Assembly (NCBI GenBank): GCA_010645155.1
Contig: CM021314.1
Span: 5,037,460 to 5,101,459 of the forward strand
DNA: 64,000 bases
Source: Tigriopus japonicus
Lineage: Eukaryota; Arthropoda; Copepoda; Harpacticoida; Harpacticidae
Direction: 5' to 3'
Shown: positions 35,097 to 48,000 of the stretch, piece after piece
Position numbering within the stretch: the stretch's first letter is position 1
Layout of the letters: every line of letters starts with the position of its first letter
Notes under the pieces: model-generated
Database searches by the model: none
Seen by the model: the letters and a program-made list of their open reading frames with translations, nothing else
What the model was told of the DNA's origin: nothing
Translations under genes and position numbers: made by a program

Positions 35097-35544
35097 TAGC
35101 GCACTATAACAGAGTACGGTCATAAAGCGTGCCATCTAGTGGATTTCATGGGCAACAGCTCGCAGTTCCCATGATACATATATTTTTGAAGATTGCAACG
35201 GTCAACCATCAGGTTTTAGACAAACTAAAGTACCTCAAATGTTAATTGAGTATTTCTAATGGACCTGTAGTGGTTTTGGTTGAAATTATTGGTAAAATCC
35301 CGTTCCAATTAGCATGGGAATCTGACCACTGAAAAGGTAATTCAAGCATGATCAATGCCAAAATTCATCAGAAAAACACTTAAAGTTCTATTTGGAGTTC
35401 TATCATCAACAATTTAAACACTTTAATTTGTTCAAAACTGATAAATGACCATTGCCATCTTCAAAAATATGTGTATCATGGGTACTACATGAAATCCACT
35501 AGATGATGCACTTTGTGACCGTACTCTGTTATTATAGTGCTCTA
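35097..35544. mobile_element. hAT-like MITE, family B copy 3 (448 bp)
   Basis: The ends TAGCGCACTATAACAGAG and (complement) TAGAGCACTATAATAACAG form inverted arms of about 110 bp with AGTACGGTCA and CATCTAGTGGATTTCATG. It is flanked by a perfect 8-bp duplication, AGGAGAAC (35089-35096 and 35545-35552). The outer 55 bases of each arm match the smaller copy at 28174-28310. The inner sequence is specific to this copy. Confidence 0.88.
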
Positions 35545-35588
35545 AGGAGAACAAGAAGGTGACAAAAAAACGAAATAATGGGCTAATT

Positions 35589-36545
35589 CGGTTCCAGGAT
35601 AACTCGGTACATGGGATAACTCAACACTGGATAACTGGGTACCGCGGAAAACTCGGTACACCGGATAACTGGGTACAGCGGAAAACTCGGTACAGGAAGA
35701 TTCAGTACAAGATAACTGGGTACATCGGATAACTGGGTACAACGGAAAACTCGGTACAAGAAGATTCAGTACAAGATAACTGGGTACAACGAGTAAGTGG
35801 GCAAACCAGATAATAGGGTACACCACATTATATGAGTCATTGACTCTGAAGCATTATTGACCATATTTGGCGTGGCACCGTTCCATAAACTGTGGCAAAA
35901 AAATCCGGTGAAATGGTTAAATCTGACTAACTTCATAGTTAAATCTGACTAACTTCATAGTTAAATCTGACTAACTTCATAGTTAAATCTGACTAACTTC
36001 ATAGTTAAATCTGACTAACTTCATAGTTAAATCTGACTAACTTCATAATTAAATCTGACTAACTTCATAGTTAAATCTGACTAACTTCATAGCCATGGAA
36101 ACCTATACCTTAAAACCTCTTGATAATACTTCAAGGACTTGGCGTGTTTATCACATCAATAATCGAGCCAAAATCTAAAGGATACATTTTAATGCTTTCA
36201 AAAACGTTTTGAGAAAAGCAATTTAACACAGTTGCCTTCAGTTTATGTCAAACAATCTTTTTCTAACACCCATCATCCTGACACTCACTTTTCTATTTAT
36301 ACCAGTTATCCTGTTTATGCAGTCATCCAATGCACCGTTATCCGGTGTACCCGGTTATCTTGTACTGAATCTTCCTGTACCAAGTTTTCCGTTGTACCCA
36401 GTTATCCGGTGTACCCAGTTTTCTTGTACTGAATCTTCCTTTACCGAGTTTTCCGTTGTACCCAGTTATCCGGTGTACCGAGTTTTCCGCGGTACCCAGT
36501 TATCCAGTGTTGAGTTATCCCATGTACCGAGTTATCCTGGAACCG
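35589..36545. mobile_element. Foldback element built of GGATAACTCGGTACA modules (957 bp)
   Basis: Inverted arms of about 220 bp start CGGTTCCAGGATAACTCGG and end in its complement. Each arm is itself a run of degenerate 15-17-bp modules such as GGATAACTGGGTACA, GGAAAACTCGGTACA and GAAGATTCAGTACA, arranged in the same order in both arms. The centre holds a 22-bp tandem array (35916-36091). This layout resembles Drosophila FB elements. No target duplication or protein was recognised. Confidence 0.78.
35916..36091 (+). repeat. 22-bp minisatellite, 8 copies
   Basis: The unit GTTAAATCTGACTAACTTCATA repeats eight times with a single visible change (the seventh copy starts A instead of G). It lies in the loop of the foldback element at 35589-36545. 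Confidence 0.95.
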
Positions 36546-36639
36546 TGCTTTTTATTTAGTAACCCTGAGAGTGAATTTTGCAGATTATTGACCCAACTCC
36601 AGCCAAGGCATCCTTACTTGAAATATTGATTGTTTCTAC

Positions 36640-36755
36640 AAACCTAGAATCTTTGAATTCACGCTAAACTTGAAATGACTTCAATTTGCCAAAATGGGCC
36701 GAGCAACTCAGTACACCCAATGTCTTACCACTTGCAGTATGATAAAAACACTCAC
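36640..36755 (+). repeat. Diverged fragment of the 34425-35072 element
   Basis: The blocks CCTAGAATC, GCCAAAATGGGC, GAGCA-CTCAG and AAAAACACTCAC follow in the same order as in the right arm of the element at 34425-35072, about 65-70 percent alike by eye. Confidence 0.55.
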
Positions 36756-36803
36756 TAGAGCACTTCAATTACAACAGTATACTCTCGTAATTAAAGTGCT
36801 CTA
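36756..36803. mobile_element. 48-bp hairpin with family-B ends
   Basis: TAGAGCACTTCAATTAC and GTAATTAAAGTGCTCTA are inverted around a 14-base loop. The outer nine bases equal the family-B terminus. No 8-bp duplication is seen, so it may be a deletion remnant. Confidence 0.5.
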
Positions 36804-38050
36804 GCCTGAAATTGGTATTGTTGGTTCTTACCTAAATTTATATTTGATTTGTTGTTTAAATCTTGAAAAAATAGGAAAAAGATGAATTTGAATGCCAAAA
36901 ATGTCCCCTTACGAAAAAAAACTTTAATGCACTGGAAAAAGCAAGTGGCAAAATTCTTTTTGCACTTTTTCAAACAATTGCACTTAAGTAGCCTTACATA
37001 AAAAATTAAATCAATGATTGATTGAAGATTTATCAAGTTTAGTGTTTGCTCCCTCTTGAGTAGTTGACTTGATCCGTCATCTTTTAAGCAATTGTGTTAC
37101 AACAAGAGCAGCTTTTGTATGATAGCAAGTTCAGGTGAAAGGCAGGTGAAAATTTATTGCGAAGAATAGCATATTTTAGGAAAATCCGATTAAAGTCTGC
37201 TTAATCCCCACACAATCATTCTCCACGATCCCGATCTAACAAACCCAAAATTAATTTTCGCCTCTCAATACGGGGTGCAAATTTTGCACAATCTTTATTT
37301 TCTCAATTTTGCTTTCGCAGCCAGCTTAGACAGCTAGAAAAGGGGGAGTTTGTGCCCTCCTTTCTAGGTGTTGCCACTCTGAGCTATGAATGTGACATTT
37401 CGTTCTATGCAAAGATTTTTGGTTTTTATCGTAATGTTAAGGGCACTTTGAAATGAATAAATTACGTGCAATGGTTACCAGGCTTTAAACCATATTAGAA
37501 TATGGTGAAAACTCCTTGACTAATCTAAACTATACTTGCCACAATAATTCAAGTTACGACTCGGGGCAAAAAAACTTGTCCCGAGTTTGACGAACAATAC
37601 CATAAAAGAATCGAGAGCATTGAAGAAAAAAAGGAAATTGATCATGGAAAGACATGTGTATTTTACCATGTCGGCGGGTTTTCATTTAAAAAACAATACC
37701 ATGCCCTTCCTCAAACTCCCCAAAAAGGTTGCGGTATTTTGGCTTTTCCACGTTAGTTGCTGAGCTAGGGATGACCATGCTATGAGGACGCAAACGCAAT
37801 TCAGGAATTTGGTACAAGAAGTAAAATAATACCTTTTTGAAATCACTTCTGTATTCTTTAATGGCGAGTTCAGAAGCCTCTGTAAGGTAGTGAATTAACA
37901 TGAGAACGATGGCTGTGCATCAAATTCAAAACGGATTCAGTCTGCGGTCCCCAAGTAGTAGTGTATCTTGCTTGTTCAAGCATTGGCTTAGAGTCTCCTC
38001 GAGTCTCTGATAAAGCATTATGTAGACTTTAGAGGGCAATGGCTCAAGTA
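36804..38050. other. Intergenic, AT-rich, no gene recognised
   Basis: Only short frames without domains on either strand. The frame 37686-37901 on the minus strand has no supporting signal. Confidence 0.4.
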
Positions 38051-39450
38051 ATAAGCAGCAAAATATGTGGGTCGTAAGTACGTACGTGAGAGCATGCCCA
38101 GCACGGACGAGTCCACGGTCGAGCCGAGCCGTGCCTGCACTAGATCGAGTGATGAGAATGTCCTGAATCGAAGATCTCCGACTGGGAACATGGGGAACGC
38201 ACTCTGTTTTCTACTCCGAACCAGTGTGGGAAAACGTCCAAGCCAATTCTAGTCATTCGCATGCCAGGCAAAGACCATCCTTTGAGCATGAAGACCATCA
38301 AGTTAAGCCAAAGGGCGACATGGAAAACTCCAAGAGGCTTAAAGAGGAAGAAAAATCTACCATAATATCCAGGCTCTCATGCCGAATCATAAAAGATTCG
38401 TTTCTTCGTGCAAGTCTTTCGCTCGTTTACCTCGTCAAACACATTGCCTAGGAGTAGTTCCATCAAATTTACATTTGTCATTTCTGTTTATTGACAAACG
38501 CTCCAAGATCCCAGGTGTTCTTTTCCAGGCCTTCTCTGTTCAAGTTCATCGCGGCCTCGCTTTGCATTGCCTTGAAAACAGTCGCGTCGGCCGGCCAAGG
38601 GCTAAAGATATAACGACTGACTTCCTAGGTAGAGATAGCAGCAAGAAGGCTACGGGGTGTATGTTGGGTACAAGACTAGGTTCTACCGGCCTGATCTTGG
38701 CCAGACTTTCTCTTCCTCTTGGTGGAACAGCCTCTCTGTCGGACTTTTACGGTTGGAACGAACGAATCTTGGGCCGGGTCGTCGTCCTTCGACCTACGGT
38801 TGAGGGCCCAAGCACCCTCAACGGACAAAGAGACAGACAGAGAGAGAAAGAAAGAAAGAGAGCGAACACATTCCGCTTGAGTAGATAAGCGGACGGCCTT
38901 GCTCAACGTGTTCTGGAAGCAGCCCTAACTAACTCGGAGCCTCAGAGGACAAGGCGGGTGCAACTCAATCCCACCTCACTGCAAGAGCGGAAGAAAAAGA
39001 AGAAGAATTGTGGATAAGAGACCTTGCTGCTCTTGACTGCCTCGACTAGCTAGTGTTCGTATTTGCTGATGAAAATGCTGCTTGCCATTTGATGCTACTC
39101 TGTCCACTCGAGGATTGGTGGTGGTTGAGCAAGAAGAGGGAGGGGGAGAGGCACGGAGAAGGAGAGTGTGCGCCGAATGGATCTGTAGTTTGTGTGCCCT
39201 TCAAGGCGGTCTTGATCCTTCAGTTCAGAAACAGTGTTCCAAGTGGAAAAAGGAGAGTCAAAACGACCCAGCGAATCTCTTAGTGAGTGAGTACGAGAGA
39301 GAGAGAGAGAGAAAGAAAGAAAGAGAGAGGAAGAGATACGGACGGACTCAGGCACACACATTCACTCACAAGCAAAGCGACAGGAGAAAATTCGGCCAAC
39401 AGATCCGAAAACACTCCGGACTTGGAGTTGAGTGAACAAATCATCTGCTA
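38050..39450 (+). promoter_or_regulatory. GC-richer, GAGA-rich block: candidate promoter / 5' UTR
   Basis: Base composition rises sharply and long AG-rich runs appear on the plus strand (38829-38863 and 39293-39336). These are the kind of sequence bound by GAGA factors in arthropod promoters. Several frames are open on both strands (largest 38379-38888, 169 residues), but they have low-complexity, conflicting translations and no domain. The block lies 5.5-7 kb upstream of the PLC-beta start codon, whose first coding exon has a 5' acceptor, so it could hold that gene's first exon. That link is inference. Confidence 0.4.
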
Positions 39451-42400
39451 AGCATTCGATTTGTTATTTTCCAAGAACGGGTATTGGTTTCCATTGGTTG
39501 TCAACCGGACTCTCGTGGCCCACAAGAAGTGAACCAATTCAATTCCATTAGTGAAAAGTGTTGTGACAATTGCAGAGGGCTTTTCATTTTGATTGCCTGA
39601 ATGGACGCAAGAGCAACAGTGTCGTTTGTGAGTCAAACAATGTTCACCAAACATTGAGAAATCTCAACCCCTCAACTACCCACCCACCATCGTCGACTAT
39701 TGGGTAGGTTTGGGTGTTGAAATGTGCAACTAAAATCTATTTGAAACACACTTCAGTTCAAATCGGCTGCTGCTGTGTGCCTCAAAATCAGTGTTAGACT
39801 CGTGTGGCTCGTCCAACCACTTTAGTTTCATCTCAAGACACAAATCCAATTCGGTTTTTCCTTTTGACTTCTAGTCGTGCCAACCACGGACAAAATTCTG
39901 GTTTCGTGTAGACATGTGGCTAATGAGACGTCAATCAACGAATGCATTACATGTTGCGGCTTTTCAAACGTGAAAATGATACTCTCGCTTAGTTTTGCTC
40001 TCATTACTGGAATGTCGACTTGGGTGCTCTTCATAGGCACTAAGTGCTCAAAGTAGTAGTGCTTATTGTAGCATTAGTGAGCTTAGCCATGTGATGCTCT
40101 CTCTCTCTCTGGCTTCCTTCTTGACGGTCGTAGGCCAGGTCACATCATTAGACACAGGCCTTATTGCTCCCTTCAACTGTTACCGACTTGTCATTAACAG
40201 TACTCTTGACTTCCATTGACGCGTAGCCCTCGCCCAAGATGTAATTTGTAGAAATGATATCTGGCAAATTTGACACCTTGAAGTTTTCTTAATATAGGCT
40301 ACAACTCTTCAAGAGAAGTCTAAACCACATGTATAGTATCTTCCGCTCAGACCTTGATCAGGTCAGTGGTGTATCAAATTGCCAGTGCTCATTAGTAAAA
40401 CCATGACCACGTTGGTCCCAAAGCTTTCCTCTATCTTGATTAGATCAGGAAGAGTGCGTTTGGGAGCAAGGAAATGCGTGATTGATTTCTTCGTATTGGA
40501 AGAAAACAAGTCCATCGATCCAATGACAGAACCGTTTTTCAGGTCAGCCTTGGTTGTGTTCCACCCTCGTGAATCATCTCACGCGCAAGATCTTTATTTG
40601 AGCAACTGTTCCAGTATACGCAAAGTCCTAATTAAACCAAAACAAGTCAGATTTTGAAACAAGTGATTCCTGAAACATCCTACTGAGTTAGCATGGATTA
40701 AGCACTCACCTAGTATGGGATGGTGGGTGGCATTCATTCATTTTCCACTTATCGGTAGATTTGTACGTACATACTCCACGCACAAGGGCTCAGCTACTTT
40801 CGTTCAATTCATGCAATCATGATTGTGATAGTTTTTGGTGGTCGCGAATGTTCCGAGTATAAGCCAACTGAATGGTGGGTCTTGTCTCAAGCAATGCCTC
40901 ATCTTGTCAGGCAATGACACGAAAACTCCATCAGAAGAGCTGCCTCATAATGCTTTATTTACTCTGGAAATGCTAATGTACGTAAGCGTGCCACGTCCGT
41001 CCGCCGTAGTGCTACGTACGCTGTGTTTTGGTGATTTTGTTGTTCCGATTATTGTTTGGTCGTTGGGGTAAGAGGAAGTACATATTTTGGAACTACCCTC
41101 GTGATTTCGTTCGCACTCATTGTCCAGAAACGAAACGATTGAGGCCACATTCATTTTTGGGATCCAGTTTCCGGCACAATATTCCTGTGCTGAACGAATT
41201 GTAATCTGTAATTGATGCAAGTTACACGTAAACACCCAATATTGCAAAAGAACAGAGCCAAGAGGAGTCTGTGGGCTTCAATTCTCAATCCCATATCATA
41301 CAAAACAATGCAAAAGAGAAATGTGGCATTTGAACACTCATTGTGCGATGAGTGTTTTGCAGACGAAGTACTCTCCGTCCTTGACGAGTTCTTGGTTCAA
41401 ATGCACAAGAGCATGGAAAACAAGTTACCTCTTCATTCAGCTAACTCATCGCTGAGTTCATGATGATTCTCCCAAGTTACGAGTTAAGCTGTTTGTTCTT
41501 CCGATGTTTCCCCATTCATATGGGAGAGTCCCGACGACAGAACCAAACAAGGGCAACTCGTACTAAGCACAATTTAGCTGGTTTTTACGTTTGGAAACAC
41601 TAAGAGTGTAAAAGTCTTTCCACGATTTGCCTTCATTTAAAAAAGGGCATCCTTTTGTTTCTCTCGAGCCAACTATTCTACTGTAGGAGCAAGTTAAAAC
41701 AGACCTGCAAATAAAGTGAAAAAAACCATTGCACGTATCAATAATCGAAACCAGGCAATTAACTGATTCTCTCAGCTTTTTTTTTTGTTTAAGCACAAAT
41801 GGAAAAACATTGGGAATGGTTAGATTCATTATTAAAGTGATGTTCTCAGTTTTTTTTCAGGAGAAATTTGTAGATAATGTGAATTCGTATGAGTTCAACA
41901 GATTGCTAAGAGGTAATCATTAAAGCTCTTGTGCCGTTTCCAAGATCTTTTAAGTGAATTTTCAATTATATATTTGTCGTAGAAATAACCATAAGTTCAC
42001 CCATGATTCTGTGAAAGCCTTGACTAGTATTTGTAATCTGATAATACACTGATTTGGGTTCGACATACTTATGATTTGAACTAGTTCTCCATTACAGAAG
42101 TATTTTATGATTCCGACTTCATGCTTACTTTCTGAATCCTATTCACAGTAATGGTTTTTATGTGTTCTGAGGTATGAGAAAATGTGCTTACCTTGCTCAA
42201 ATGACAGATTGTTTAACAACATAGCCGGTACTTGCAAGGAGAGTTTCACTTTTCATTTTATTGGTTTGAAGGCTCTAGAGGAGCTAACTAATGGAATTTT
42301 AATAATTGTGACCCAAAAGGCTTTGATAGAAGATAGATAATTCTGGTTCCTTTCCCCCGTGGCCAAAAATTAAGGTCAGGTCAATGCGTAGAAAATGATG

Positions 42401-44910
42401 CAAAAAGTCTTTGATTCTGTTCACCATGAGAAATTTATTACAATTTTCAAAACTGAAAGTTACCCTTAAAACTACCAATTTTAGTTTAACTAGGGACAAA
42501 TTGTAATTTTTGTGCACACCAGAGATATAAAACTTTCCCATGATGTAATTCTACGTTATTTGATGGAATTGCTTGATATGAAAACGAAAGGAGAAGTTTT
42601 TTGAAAGGTTTTGAAAAAATTTCTACTTTTAACCCTTATAAATTAGTAAATTACACTCTTAAATACGAAGTGACACACACGTCACATTGTTTTTTGTCTG
42701 TGCTAGAGTGTGAAAAGGTACCTAGACTCTATAACTTTTGAATTCAGTACATTTACCACCTACCTAGACTCTTATAAACCTGCCTGGATAAACAAGTCAG
42801 CTTAAAACACCATGCAAAATGACAGGAACGTTTGAACTCATTTATCGCTTGTTTCTAAGAGAGTCTAGGAGCTTTAACTTTGATTTAGCTTCTCTCATTG
42901 ACTAACTAATTTGATTGAAAGTAACAGTTGTTAGGTTTAATTTGTTCAGCCAATCACTTTATCTACATGGTGACATTTGGAATTGTTTCATTAGTTATTC
43001 TTTTAACTCCTGGAGAGATTGCCCGAATCTAGTATCGTGCAAATGATGAGTCTTGAAACCGATGCAAACAAATGGTTGTCAAGGGATTTCTAATCAAGCG
43101 ATCTTTGATTTTGCATTTCTTGTTACCGAATTAAGTTGTCAAAGTCCTGTATTGACGGTTGCGAAAATGGAAAATCGGGATGAACTTCAGATCACTCACT
43201 CAATCACTTTAGCCTCAAACCAGACTCCCAAAACTGTAACAATCATTTACACGAAGAGGAGATGGATGGAAGAAACTTAGGGTTTCTCGCACTAATTTGT
43301 CCCCGAAATACCCGAGGTAGTAAAACAATTTCTCGCGACGTGAAGAAAGCATCTCTTGTGTTACGTATGTCCAAGGCATCTGTCACAAGCTCGTGTCACT
43401 AACAAGAAATTGTCTTGCTCTTCTCATACGTACACACGTGAAAGGTAAGCGTACAATAACGCTTGGATAATTGCCACGTATTTGTGGAAAACGCTGTATA
43501 CCAACAATATGGATATTATTCCAGTATTTTGGCTTAGTCATATCCACTGATGTGTTGGTGATATTTGAAAGCCTGTTGAATGATTTTCTAGAGCTGTTGT
43601 TTGTACCCAATTGGTCGTTTATTCGAAGCCACAAGGCAAACGAGGTTTCAGTCAAGCACTTTTCAAGGGGAAAATTATTAGTGGCCGGATTTCAGATCGA
43701 AGTTTTTAAAAAGTGACACACTCAAGCCGTGTAATGAAGCCCGAATCTTTTAGGATTAAGACAAATATCCTTAACGGCATTAATGCTTGTGCTCCTTTCC
43801 ATGAGTATCTCCCGACTTGAAGGGTGAAGACAATTAAAAAGGTTCTAACTTTGAGTTTTTGTCGCGAAAGAACTGGCGAATAAGTTGCAAACTGAAAGGG
43901 ATCAAATATTTGAAGGCCGACTTTTGTGAAATTATCCATTTTAGATCAGGACAACGAAGGAAAATTACACTTCTCAGAAAGTAGTTGAGCAAATCCAGTG
44001 TGATTGAGGTGAAGTTATTCCTAATATTCATTTTTGTGATGTCGCCTTTTGTGATGAGTTGATCACTTTTTCTCCTTGGAACATATTTTACCTACTGGAA
44101 AAGTAATTTGACAAAATCGTATCACAGTGACGTAGTAAAGCTGCATTTGTCCCCGCAAAATTAAAAATATAAGATTTCTTTTGTGGTATATTTTCTATGG
44201 CAGTTTGTGCCAAATTTGCAAAGCCAATTGGTTTGCCTCCTTGTTTTTATTTGAGAGAACTCGCGTTTGTTTTGGCTTTCTCATCATTGAAGTTCTTTGC
44301 TTCTTTATATTTTGGATAATCTTATAAGGGTTTGTTTTCGAATCATTCAAATCAATTTCAAAACAAAGCTTCTACTTATCATGTGCATCATTCGTGGTTC
44401 CTCTCGTGCTAGAAATATAATGGTGGAACATACTTTCCGCCAAAAAATCACGTGAAAGATGATCTGAAGAGACATAACATCCGAATCTCCTCCTGTCAAT
44501 CTTTCCCCCCGAGTTCAAACAACTCGGATTCTATCTAAGTCATCGGAAGCTTTTTCTGGCCTTTTTCTTCTCCAACAAGCATAGCAGATGTTGGTTCGTT
44601 CGACTTTGGGTGACGATCGCACAAATAGAATTCTTCATTAGCTCAGTCAAAGGTTTTCCTCCTTTAAGGAAGTCGTAGAAGCTGCTCAGACTAATGATCT
44701 GCTATGGTTCAAGCCTTTGTAAGTAACACATAGGAAGCACCAACAAGGGAATAACCACACTCATTTGACAGGACTAGACCAACGGGTACGTACTGACATT
44801 TGGACTGGTTTCTAGTTCTAAATGTGGGACGAGCCATGAACTCCCGTAGGCTCTTTTGTTGGCAATTTGATCAAGTTAGATAATATGAACCCTTATGATA
44901 TTTGTTTCAG
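39451..44910. other. Upstream region of PLC-beta, no exon recognised
   Basis: About 5.5 kb of moderately AT-rich DNA with a short CT run near 40097-40110 and many small frames. None has a domain or convincing splice boundaries. If the 38-39.5 kb block is the PLC-beta promoter, this is its first intron. Confidence 0.4.
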
Positions 44911-45036
44911 GAATAATGCCTTCGTCATCTTAGCCCAGAGCCATGAAACGTCTTGCCACCAAACCAACCTCGGCTACTAATACATTCCCGTGATCTAAGC
45001 CATTTTGAGGCAAGTGGTTTTCGTGGACTTCTCAAA
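44911..45036 (+). other. 5' UTR part of the first PLC-beta coding exon, with a 5-codon uORF
   Basis: A strong acceptor (TTTGTTTCAG, 44901-44910) precedes this stretch, which then runs into the PLC-beta start codon. It carries an upstream ATG at 44916 that reads MPSSS and stops at 44931-44933. A upstream frame like this can lower translation of the main frame. Confidence 0.45.
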
Positions 45037-48000
45037 ATGACGAAAGCCTTCAAACTTAACTGGAGGATACCAGTGCCCAAAGAACTCCAGGATGGCGAGA
45101 TGGTTGACCGATGGACGGAGGTAAGAAGCTTTTCTGAAAGTCGCCACATCATGTTCACAATCCATTACCGGAGGAAACAAACGTCTGCTGCTGCTTGCCT
45201 TTGTTTGCCGCAAATGGAATAGCTCGTCAATTATAATGAGCCTTTCCCTTGTTTTTCAGGATGGGGATGTCGAAACTTGCATGGTCCGGGTTGACGAATG
45301 CGGGTTTTTTATTCACTGGAAATCGGAGAACCGGGTAAGCTAACCAAACATTTGCCTTCCTAACTTAACATCTTTGGCTGTCTTGAGCCCTGATGCGTTG
45401 GCAGTTGTAGAAAGGTGCTGATTCAGATCTTTAAATTCCGTGTGCCAACCCATAAGGCCATAATTTTCTTGTAATTCAATGCTCCAGACTGCCGAAAAAT
45501 TTCCTAGAACTTTAAGGTTGTGTACTCAGTTCGAACCGTAGTAAAAGTACGCTGCGAATTCATATTTCACCATTCGTTTTTAGGAGGGTGATGTTCTGGA
45601 ATTATCGCAAGTCAACGACATTCGTCAAGGAAAGCAACCATCGGTGAGTTAGTCCCAAAGATCAAGCAAGGAGAGCATGGAAAAGGGGACAAATGGAGGG
45701 AGGGAGACCTGCTCATCATCTTTTGATTTTCATTTGTCAGTCAGTCGACACATTACAAGCGAGCAAGTGAGCGAGAAAGCGAGGGGACACATTTTCTCCA
45801 TAATACACATTATGCAGTTCTGCTCAATGAAAAGATGCGAAGACATTCCTCATACGCTAGGATGTCAAATTAGATTGTCTCCATATGAGTTATCGTCGAA
45901 CTCCAATCTTTTTTCTCATGAAGGCGAAATCACATTTTCACAAGGCGTTGTTGGCCTCTCCCTCATTCTTGTTCCATTTTCTTTAGGATCCTCGAGTTCT
46001 GGCTGGGCTTCGATCCAAATCCGAGGTTTTAGAGCGCTCGGTTACCGTCTGTAGTGGCCTCGACATGGTCAACATCACTCTTTGTCATTTTGTCTTTCAA
46101 TCCAAAGATCACGCGCGGGTAAGGAATCGCTTTCTTTGTACTCACAGAGCCTCCAAACTCGATCCATTCATGATGGATGACACCTACACTACATCTTTCT
46201 ACATTCCAAACTAGACATATATAGTGTTCATGTATGTAAATCCACTGATATATATTTTCTTGGCTGTTTCTTTCTCTCCCTTTCTCTTTGGCTCCTCGTT
46301 TTTTTTGCCGTGGGTCTTCAGAATTGGCGCTTGAACCTCCGAAGGCTGACTAATAACGTGAAAATGAACAACGTCTGTCCCAAAACAAATCTGGAAAAGC
46401 AGTAAGTGTTGCTGTTGGCAGGGAATGGTATTATCAAGATATTTTCTTCCCCTCTGCTTGTCACATTAACTTTTGTTGAGATGTTGTAAGTGTGGAAGTT
46501 TCTTTTCTATCAGGATGCAAGCAAGCGCGAAAAAGGCTCACAGATGTTTGAGAAGGACATAAAGATGACTCAAGTTGCAAAAACGAGCCCCAGACACTTT
46601 TGACGCTTTGATGATATGAATTAGAGCAAATGAACACTTGTTGGACATTACTTGTGATTTGACCTAGTTTATTGTTACATACAGGATGGGATTTGACCTT
46701 GCCTGAAATGGAACGTGAGGTGAATTTGCGATTTGACACTCGACACGGGATCAGATTTGGCATTCTTACTCTCAGCTTTGTCTTTTAGGGGCTTGAGATA
46801 TTTTTTTTGGGTGGGGGGAGGGTAAATTGACCTCTAGACGGTCCAATAAATTAAGTCGATCAATGGAGTGGTCTGAGCTCCTTCAGGACACGAACCGAAA
46901 AAGGTCGCTCTCAATGATTTATCCTTCCTTTGTTGGCGTTTTGGCATCATCTTTCTTGTCCCTGGAGTAATGCCACGTTAAGGCGAAATACAATAGCGGA
47001 TCCAATATTGGATCTTCTTCCACGGGAGGAGCTTCAAAGAGGATCTTTTTAAGAAGTCAATCATGCAAAGCTATAACTAGCTAAAGTCACTCACTTTCAG
47101 CTACGTCCTAAAAATGGCCCCTCTTCAGGCTTTGAGTCGTGTCCGAGTCAATTATTCGCCAAGCTTCCTTTGATCAACTTTTTAACTTGTCAAGAGGATA
47201 TCTATCTTTCTTTCTTTATCGTTTGATAACTTGAGCTCTTATATTGGGAATTATTTTCTAGTTGGAAACGCCTTCGGATGACTACGACAGTGGATGGGAA
47301 CGTGTCTGTCCGTGCTGTAGCCAAAACTTTTGCTTCTGGAAAAACTGAAAGATTGGTGTACCAAGTTCTTCAGGAATGCCAGCTTCCATGTGGAAAGGTA
47401 AGAAACATCCATCTGGAGGTTGCAACAAAACAAAAACTACAAAGGAAAACAAGTCAAACGCACTCGCCCATAAATATTGCATAGAGGAAATCCCAGAATC
47501 CGCTTTTGAGGAAACTAAAGAGAGTAAGCCTTGCAAAGCAAACACGTCAACTGGGCAGATTGGTGCATTTTTGGGCCACCTTTACAACACTTTAACAACC
47601 TTGCCTTTCTAGTCCAACCATGCGAACGCATGGGCCAACAAATTTATCAATCAATATCAAATACATTGAATAGTAAGGCTCGTTATTTCATAGACTTGTT
47701 GAGCATTCACATTAGTGATGGACCAAAGGGCTTCTAACCGAAACCGAACTCATCGAAATAGAAACTGCAAGCGCCTGATTACAGAAGCATACACATTTAT
47801 AATTGATTTTGAAATTCCATTGACAATTGGAAAATGTAGACTTAAAATGAATTTTAAAAAAAATCGGAAATGTTTTTGATTGATGACGATGATTTACATT
47901 TCAGGAATGATTGTTATTTTGTTCGCTCAGTTACTTTGTCGCCGATAATGACTCTAATGTTAAATGGCTAATGACTACAGTTGGCCAGAAAATGCTTAGA

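Noticed and set aside
35916..36091. Regular 22-bp array that might be taken for a CRISPR array
   Set aside because: The units are contiguous with no unique spacers, and the DNA is eukaryotic. It is a minisatellite in a transposon loop. The same holds for the 20-bp array at 6617-6752.
38379..38888. 169-residue plus-strand frame in the GAGA-rich block
   Set aside because: The composition is driven by AG-rich simple sequence, frames on the other strand are also open, and no domain or splice context supports it.
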